A stretch of 35,660 bases of DNA from an uncultured Eubacterium sp. (GTDB taxonomy: Bacteria > Bacillota > Clostridia > Peptostreptococcales > Anaerovoracaceae). Under the pieces are notes generated by a model, which was given only the letters and a program-made list of their open reading frames with translations, had not been told where the DNA came from and ran no database searches. Made by a program: the position numbers and the translations under genes. Location: assembly GCA_937894585.1 (NCBI GenBank), contig CALBGO010000016.1:1-35660 (forward strand), written 5' to 3'. This document shows positions 32,426-35,660 of this stretch, in pieces. Each line of letters starts with the position of its first letter. Within the stretch, counting starts at the first letter, position 1.

Positions 32426-32773
32426 ATGGAAAGTAAATCACCAGAATCTATGATTATGATTCCGAAATATCGGTATGACGAAGTCAACAGTAAATTCAAG
32501 GAAACAAAGCTGGCTCTTGCGAAAATGAAAAAGCTGGCTGATGACAGAGGACAGGCGATTGAAACACTGCAGAAACAGATCGAGGAAATGCAGATTTATC
32601 TTGAACATTCTCTGATGAACTTACAGGTAAAGGAGACATTTGTGGAAGGCGGCATTACGAAATCACAGTATGAAATGATCATTCCTAAAATGACCTGCAG
32701 AGACGAGGAAAAGCTCGAACTGGCAGAAGCCATTGTAGAGCTGATTCACAATCAATCAGAAAGAAAGAGGTAA
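32426..32773 (+). CDS. Short coiled-coil protein, resembles the start of GP20-type phage scaffolds
   Basis: A 115-residue helical protein after AAAGGAGAAG. The opening MIPKYRYDEVNSKFKETKLA, then a heptad-rich stretch (KMKKLADDRGQAIETLQKQI), matches by eye the N-terminus of phage minor structural/scaffold GP20 proteins (IPKxRFDEVN...). It is much shorter than a real scaffold, and no capsid gene is present. The C-terminal part (TKSQYEMIIPKMTCRDEEKL) is unlike the scaffold. It may have been rewired to a tail or regulatory job. It ends 5 nt before the tail tube gene. Confidence 0.55.
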   Translation: MESKSPESMIMIPKYRYDEVNSKFKETKLALAKMKKLADDRGQAIETLQKQIEEMQIYLEHSLMNLQVKETFVEGGITKSQYEMIIPKMTCRDEEKLELAEAIVELIHNQSERKR

Positions 32774-32778
32774 AAAAC

Positions 32779-33180
32779 ATGGCAATCAGTACAACAGGAA
32801 CATATTTAAACATCAGCGGAACCGGTCTGGAAACAGACATCAGAGTGAATATCAAATCCTTCCCGGATTTAGGAGCAGCCCCGGCAGCAATTGAAGTTAC
32901 CACACTGGCTGACGATACACAGGTATTTATTCCGGGCAAGAAGGGTATGGCTGCAATGGAATTTGTGGCAAATTATGAAGCAGAGGTTTTCGAAGCCCTG
33001 ACAGCAGCAGAAGGAAAAGTTCTGACTTATGCTCTGAATATCGGAAAAGATACCTATGAATTTGAAGGTCAGCATACAGCTTTGATTGTTGCAGGCGCAT
33101 TAAATGCTGCAGTAGATATGAAGGTTGTTGCAATTCCTTCCTCTAAGGTTAGTAAAAAAGCAGTATCACCGTCTGCATAA
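32779..33180 (+). CDS. Siphophage-type tail tube protein
   Basis: The subunit of a non-contractile phage tail tube. The 133-residue protein is beta-rich and shows the Clostridia phage pattern: AISTTGTYLNISGTG at the start, IKSFPDLGAAPAAIEVTTL, then DDTQVFIPGKKGMAAMEFVA and a core strand TYALNIGKDTYEFEG. The Phe-Pro-Asp-Leu-Gly then Thr-Thr-Leu order is characteristic. Length matches the family. The start follows AGAGGT. A strong RNA stem-loop lies directly downstream and the tail assembly chaperone follows, the standard phage order. Confidence 0.82.
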   Translation: MAISTTGTYLNISGTGLETDIRVNIKSFPDLGAAPAAIEVTTLADDTQVFIPGKKGMAAMEFVANYEAEVFEALTAAEGKVLTYALNIGKDTYEFEGQHTALIVAGALNAAVDMKVVAIPSSKVSKKAVSPSA

Positions 33181-33199
33181 TTTCAAAGAACGCTAATTT

Positions 33200-33228
33200 G
33201 ACAGGAGACAGCTTCGGCTGTCTCTGTC
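33200..33228 (+). other. Stable mRNA stem-loop between tail tube and chaperone genes
   Basis: Twelve base pairs with one bulged G, GACAG.AGACAGC with GCTGTCTCTGTC, are closed by a UUCG tetraloop. No T-run follows, so it is not a complete terminator. It could stabilise the tail tube mRNA or lower expression of the genes behind it, giving more tube protein than chaperone. Confidence 0.7.
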
Positions 33229-33252
33229 AGTCGTACAAAAAGGAGAAAAAGT

Positions 33253-33603
33253 ATGTTAATTAATGGAAAAAACTATATTATGCCGGAACTGAATTTCAAT
33301 ACAATGTGCCGTCTGGAGGAAATGGGCGTTGCGCTTTCTGATATGGATCAGAAAGTACTGTCTACGGTAAGGGGATTTCTTGCACTGGCAATAGGAGGGG
33401 ATTTGGAAAAAGCGGGGCAGGAGCTGGAAGCACATCTTTCTAAGGGTGGAAGTCTGGATCAAATGCTCAGGGAAATCAATCAGGCGGTGGAAAACAGCGG
33501 TTTTTTTCAGGGCCTCGCCAAGAGCAAGACGAAGAGCAATGGAACGGGTCAGAAAAAGAAGACGGAAGCAGAGGCACAGAATATAAATCTGTCCGGACGC
33601 TGA
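33253..33603 (+). CDS. Tail assembly chaperone, G-type product
   Basis: A 116-residue protein after AAGGAG. By position (directly after the tail tube) and layout it is the G product of the G/GT pair that chaperones the tape measure protein during siphophage tail assembly. It opens with a beta strand INGKNYIMPELNFNTMCRLE. Helices with RGFLALAIGGDLEKAGQELE follow. The end, after the slippery site, is polar (KSKTKSNGTGQKKKTEAEA), as expected for the default terminated form. The T frame is open beneath it from 33444. Confidence 0.75.
   Translation: MLINGKNYIMPELNFNTMCRLEEMGVALSDMDQKVLSTVRGFLALAIGGDLEKAGQELEAHLSKGGSLDQMLREINQAVENSGFFQGLAKSKTKSNGTGQKKKTEAEAQNINLSGR
33501..33507 (+). other. T_TTT_TTT slippery site for -1 frameshifting
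   Basis: In the G frame the codons are GGT TTT TTT CAG, so the heptamer T_TTT_TTT fits the X_XXY_YYZ rule. A -1 slip here enters the frame that is open from 33444 to the TAA at 33933-33935. A second run, CAG AAA AAG AAG at 33550, is a weaker alternative. Confidence 0.7.
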
Positions 33604-33935
33604 TTGAAGAATCTTATCTTCCGGCCGCCCTGCAGCTCGGCGTTGACTATACGCTTTTCTGGAGTCTGAATCCGAGAAAGCTGCAGCCTTTTGTTAAGGC
33701 CTATGAAAATAAACTAAAGGCCGGATTGGAAAATGCCAATTATATAGCCTGGATCAGCGGAATCTATGTTACTTATTCAATTGCATCGGTTTTGAATGAA
33801 AAAGCTGATTATCCTGAAAAACCGGCAGAACTGTTTCCTACGGAAAAAAGTCTGCGGGAAAAAGAGGAAAACCTGTCGAAACTATTTGCTGCTCATGCCA
33901 TTCTGATTAACAAAGGGGTTCAAGAAAAGGATTAA
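33507..33935 (+). CDS. T extension of the tail assembly chaperone (GT frameshift product)
   Basis: This frame has no ribosome site or early start codon (a TTG at 33726 is mid-domain) but encodes a conserved-looking domain. It should be reached by -1 frameshifting from the G gene, giving a GT protein of about 227 residues (85 from G plus 142 here). Typical T-domain features are visible: SYLPAALQLGVDYTLFWSLN, PRKLQPFVKAYENKL, WISGIYVTYSIASVL and KADYPEKPAELF. In siphophages GT binds both the tube protein and the tape measure. It ends 27 nt before the sigma-like gene. Confidence 0.72.
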   Translation, partial: SGPRQEQDEEQWNGSEKEDGSRGTEYKSVRTLIEESYLPAALQLGVDYTLFWSLNPRKLQPFVKAYENKLKAGLENANYIAWISGIYVTYSIASVLNEKADYPEKPAELFPTEKSLREKEENLSKLFAAHAILINKGVQEKD

Positions 33936-33962
33936 ATTTATTTTTCTTAGGAGGAACTTAGT

Positions 33963-34385
33963 ATGAGCGGAAGAAAAGATTATACCCTGATAGTGCAGGG
34001 TGACAGAGTTGCAGTCTGTGAAGCAGTATATCGGGCATATTATCAGCAGCGGGAGCATGAAAAATATCTGGAGAAAAAATCAAAGGAGCACGAATATTCC
34101 TATGAAAGCATGCAGACACAGGGAATTTCCTTTGAGTTTCATTCCGGAAATACGGCAGCTTCACCGGAGGATGAGTTTCTGAAGAAACAGAGGCTTTGCA
34201 GTATCAGAAAAGCAATAGAAGGTCTGGCACCGAAAGACAGGTATCTGATATCGGCAGTTTTTGACGAAGAAATGTCCCAGAAAGAGATTGCAGAGAAACT
34301 GGGTATTACACAGCCTGCAGTGGCTGCAAGAAAAAAGCAGATATTAAAGAAATTGAAAATACTGCTGGATGAGCAGGCTTTGTAA
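33963..34385 (+). CDS. Small phage/mobile-element type sigma-like protein
   Basis: A 140-residue protein after TTAGGAGG. The N-terminal part (GDRVAVCEAVYRAYYQQREH then EKYLEKKSKEHEYSYE) is the variant seen in short sigma-like proteins of Clostridia mobile elements. The C-terminal part is a clear sigma region 4: AIEGLAPKDRYLISAVFDEE, then the helix-turn-helix SQKEIAEKLGITQPAVAARK. A normal sigma region 2 for -10 recognition is not evident, so it may work with another factor or be a divergent sigma. It is the obvious candidate to act on the paired elements at 32132 and 34539. A terminator follows at once. Confidence 0.82.
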   Translation: MSGRKDYTLIVQGDRVAVCEAVYRAYYQQREHEKYLEKKSKEHEYSYESMQTQGISFEFHSGNTAASPEDEFLKKQRLCSIRKAIEGLAPKDRYLISAVFDEEMSQKEIAEKLGITQPAVAARKKQILKKLKILLDEQAL

Positions 34386-34390
34386 AAAGG

Positions 34391-34424
34391 AAAGAAGACC
34401 GGAGCAGGGGGCCGGTCTTTTTTC
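34391..34424 (+). terminator. Terminator of the tail module operon
   Basis: AAGACCGG (34395-34402) pairs perfectly with CCGGTCTT (34412-34419), extended by flanking A-T pairs, and the stem is followed by a T-run. Confidence 0.9.
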
Positions 34425-34464
34425 TGTCTTCATTCGGATTTCTATAGAATATGGTAGCAAACGA

Positions 34465-34506
34465 TTATACCCGTTATATCCAATTTGTTCTTTATCAGGG
34501 GTATAA
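34465..34506. repeat. Inverted repeat upstream of element copy B
   Basis: TTATACCC (34465-34472) and GGGTATAA (34499-34506) form a perfect 8-bp inverted repeat 26 nt apart. It could be an operator pair or a weak hairpin. Nothing similar precedes copy A. Confidence 0.4.
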
Positions 34507-34538
34507 CAGGCATACTTCCCCGAATTTGTGAACTTCTC

Positions 34539-34580
34539 TTTATATTCCCGTCTTCGAATTCCTTAAAGATATGAGGAAGC
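34539..34580 (+). promoter_or_regulatory. Bipartite promoter-like element, copy B
   Basis: TTTATATT (34539-34546), 14 bp, then TCCTTAAAGATATGAGGAAG (34560-34579), the same 20-base block and the same spacing as copy A. The sequence between the blocks is unlike copy A, so the two boxes are the conserved parts. It ends 16 nt before the paired 5' end of the RNA candidate. Confidence 0.65.
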
Positions 34581-34595
34581 AACTGAATAGAAGAA

Positions 34596-34806
34596 GGTCA
34601 GATACTTTCCTCCGGGGAAGAGCCAAGGTACGGGTGCGCCGTCTTGCGAAAAACACCATCGTGCAAAATGATGAAAGCTGCGGCATCAGGGCAAAGAGGC
34701 TCCGGAAGGGATCATGATACTTACGCACGGCTGAAAACAGGTGCGTCCCGGCGGGAGCGGGGAGGTGGAATTCCTATGAGGCAGTGAAGCAGGCTGCTGT
34801 CTGACT
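34596..34806 (+). ncRNA. Structured RNA candidate of about 210 nt
   Basis: No convincing gene lies between 34386 and 34926, yet this part folds well. A closing helix pairs 34596-34603 (GGTCAGAT) with 34799-34806. Inside are a C(UCCG)G tetraloop hairpin at 34605-34620; GAGCC 34620-34624 with GGCTC 34698-34702; GGTG/CACC and CGC/GCG at 34633-34657; CATC/GATG at 34657-34673; ACGCAC/GTGCGT with an inner CTG-AAAA-CAG at 34723-34746; TCCC-GGC-GGGA at 34746-34756; and GCAG/CTGC at 34781-34797. Some helices compete for single bases. Size, closing helix and host group would suit the raiA RNA class, but I cannot confirm that. A 48-codon frame inside lacks a ribosome site. Confidence 0.55.
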
Positions 34807-34862
34807 GACTTAAAAACAGCAATTTACTTTTTCTGAATTTTTCGTGAAAAAATCGGTTTTCC

Positions 34863-34891
34863 TTGCTCTGCCCTTGAAAAAAAGGTAAAAT
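34863..34891 (+). promoter_or_regulatory. Possible promoter of the last gene
   Basis: TTGCTC (34863-34868), 17 bp, TAAAAT (34886-34891), about 30 nt before the ribosome site CAGGGAGGG. Confidence 0.45.
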
Positions 34892-34926
34892 GAAAACAGA
34901 AACCTTTTTTCAGGGAGGGCAAAGAA

Positions 34927-35660
34927 ATGAGCGATGAGAAAAAAATTGCAAAGTATGAAAAAGCAATCAGAATCTGGATAACGGAGCTTGAAAACAATTA
35001 TCGTAAATTAGAGAAAACCGACGATCCGAAAAAAAGAAATAAGCTGGAAGAGAAAATAAAGAAAAATTTGGATCATTTACAGGCGAATGTAGATTATTTA
35101 GAAGAATGCGGAGGAAGCGCGGAGTCTGTATTTGAAGCTGTCAGTGACAGTCAGAAAGAGATTGTAAGGCGTTTTTATGCAACACAGCCGGAGCGGGATC
35201 AGGCCGAAGTTGAAAAAGAAATTGCAAAAATTAAGAAGATGCTGCATAAGTTGAAAGAAATGGCAGAAGAGGAATCTTACGGCAGGGACGATGATATTGA
35301 AGTTAAGATGAAGAACAAACTGTTTCGGGAAGAAGCTTTCGTGGGGTATCGTCTCAATAGAGCAGGTGAAAAAATCCGTCTTTCAGGAAAGCCAAATGCA
35401 GGGTACAATGATTACTGGAATTATGCAAGAGATTATGCATCTACCAAAGATAAATATTTTACCTCGGAGGAGCAGCATCTGATTCAAAAGTGCTTAGAAT
35501 CCAGACAGGAGGAGAAGGCGTATCTTGTGGAGAAAAGAGCCTGGCTTGGAAAGCTGGGAAGTGGACTGCTTGAAACTGCAGAAAAAATGGACGCATGGGG
35601 AGATCTTGCGCAGGCGAAGTTTTGGGTGAGGAATCTGTATCAGGATGCATGTCCGGTTAT
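34927..35660 (+). CDS. Coiled-coil protein, runs off the window end (partial)
   Basis: An open frame starts at the ATG at 34927, after AGGGAGGG, and continues without a stop to the last base, giving at least 244 residues. The first 120 residues are strongly charged and helical (KYEKAIRIWITELENNYRKL, then KEIAKIKKMLHKLKEMAEEE), probably coiled coil. A distinct segment follows, EAFVGYRLNRAGEKIRLSGK then PNAGYNDYWNYARDYASTKD, after which helices resume. No signal peptide is seen. I recognise no family. Position after the tail genes could suggest a tail-associated or effector protein, but its own promoter may make it independent. Confidence 0.75.
   Translation, partial: MSDEKKIAKYEKAIRIWITELENNYRKLEKTDDPKKRNKLEEKIKKNLDHLQANVDYLEECGGSAESVFEAVSDSQKEIVRRFYATQPERDQAEVEKEIAKIKKMLHKLKEMAEEESYGRDDDIEVKMKNKLFREEAFVGYRLNRAGEKIRLSGKPNAGYNDYWNYARDYASTKDKYFTSEEQHLIQKCLESRQEEKAYLVEKRAWLGKLGSGLLETAEKMDAWGDLAQAKFWVRNLYQDACPV

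Noticed and set aside
33726..33935. Independent TTG-start gene after the G chaperone
   Set aside because: The TTG lies in the middle of the T domain, has no ribosome site, and the frame is open far upstream; frameshifting explains it better.
34634..34640. GTGCGCC, the usual 5' end of many group II introns
   Set aside because: Only seven bases match; no domain V hairpin and no reverse transcriptase gene are present.
34571..34717. 48-codon Arg/Lys-rich frame beginning ATGAGGAAG inside the RNA candidate
   Set aside because: No ribosome site, and the same ATGAGGAAG in element copy A meets a stop after one further codon, so the shared word is not a conserved start.

Overview
The window looks like chromosomal DNA of an anaerobic Bacillota of class Clostridia. 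The grounds are strong AGGAGG ribosome sites, a tig-clpP-clpX-lon-engB block, a GlpP antiterminator, a DUF5688 protein, PduL used as a free-standing phosphotransacylase, and G/T-ended, AGA-rich codon use. I cannot name the species. No rRNA, tRNA, CRISPR array or insertion sequence was seen.

Layout. (1) 1-10228, housekeeping, all on the + strand: the tail of an unknown gene, then trigger factor, ClpP, ClpX, Lon, the ribosome-assembly GTPase EngB, a DUF1232 membrane protein, hypoxanthine phosphoribosyltransferase, PduL, a DUF1461-like membrane protein, a DJ-1/PfpI protein and a PHP phosphoesterase. (2) 10229-10909, a gene-free stretch with four related ATGACA...TGTCAT hairpins, then glpP, a beta-CASP metallo-beta-lactamase nuclease, udk, hom and a DMT exporter. 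(3) 16180-23126, a small phage-type protein gene followed by a Tad/Flp-pilus-like operon. The operon has its own promoter, palindrome and leader terminator. It encodes a secreted protein, a CpaB-like SAF protein, a CpaE-like P-loop protein, a CpaF-like ATPase, TadB-like and TadC-like membrane proteins, and four small proteins that share a hydrophobic MK(N/D)L(L/I) start. No canonical Flp pilin, prepilin peptidase or secretin is present. (4) 23270-31006, accessory and redox genes: DUF5688; a YeiH-type exporter (- strand); an FlK-type thioesterase and a Crp/Fnr regulator (+); and on the - strand an ECF sigma/anti-sigma-like pair and a trx-rhodanese-CoA-disulfide-reductase operon. A Crp/Fnr-like palindrome sits about 41 bp upstream of the likely start site of the trx operon.

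(5) 31300-35660: purC with a strong promoter and terminator, then a compact phage-tail-derived module. It contains a DUF4177-like 54-residue protein, a short protein that resembles the start of GP20-type scaffolds, a siphophage tail tube protein, and a tail assembly chaperone with a T_TTT_TTT slippery site joining G to an open T frame. A small phage-type sigma-like protein, a terminator, a roughly 210-nt structured RNA candidate and a coiled-coil ORF running off the end follow. No terminase, portal or capsid gene lies between purC and the tail genes. An identical 20-bp sequence with an equally spaced upstream TTTATATT box precedes both the tail operon and the RNA candidate, which points to shared control. 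This module, with its frameshift, paired promoter-like element, sigma-like gene and RNA, is the best candidate here for an undescribed system. The Tad-like locus with atypical mini-pilin candidates is second.
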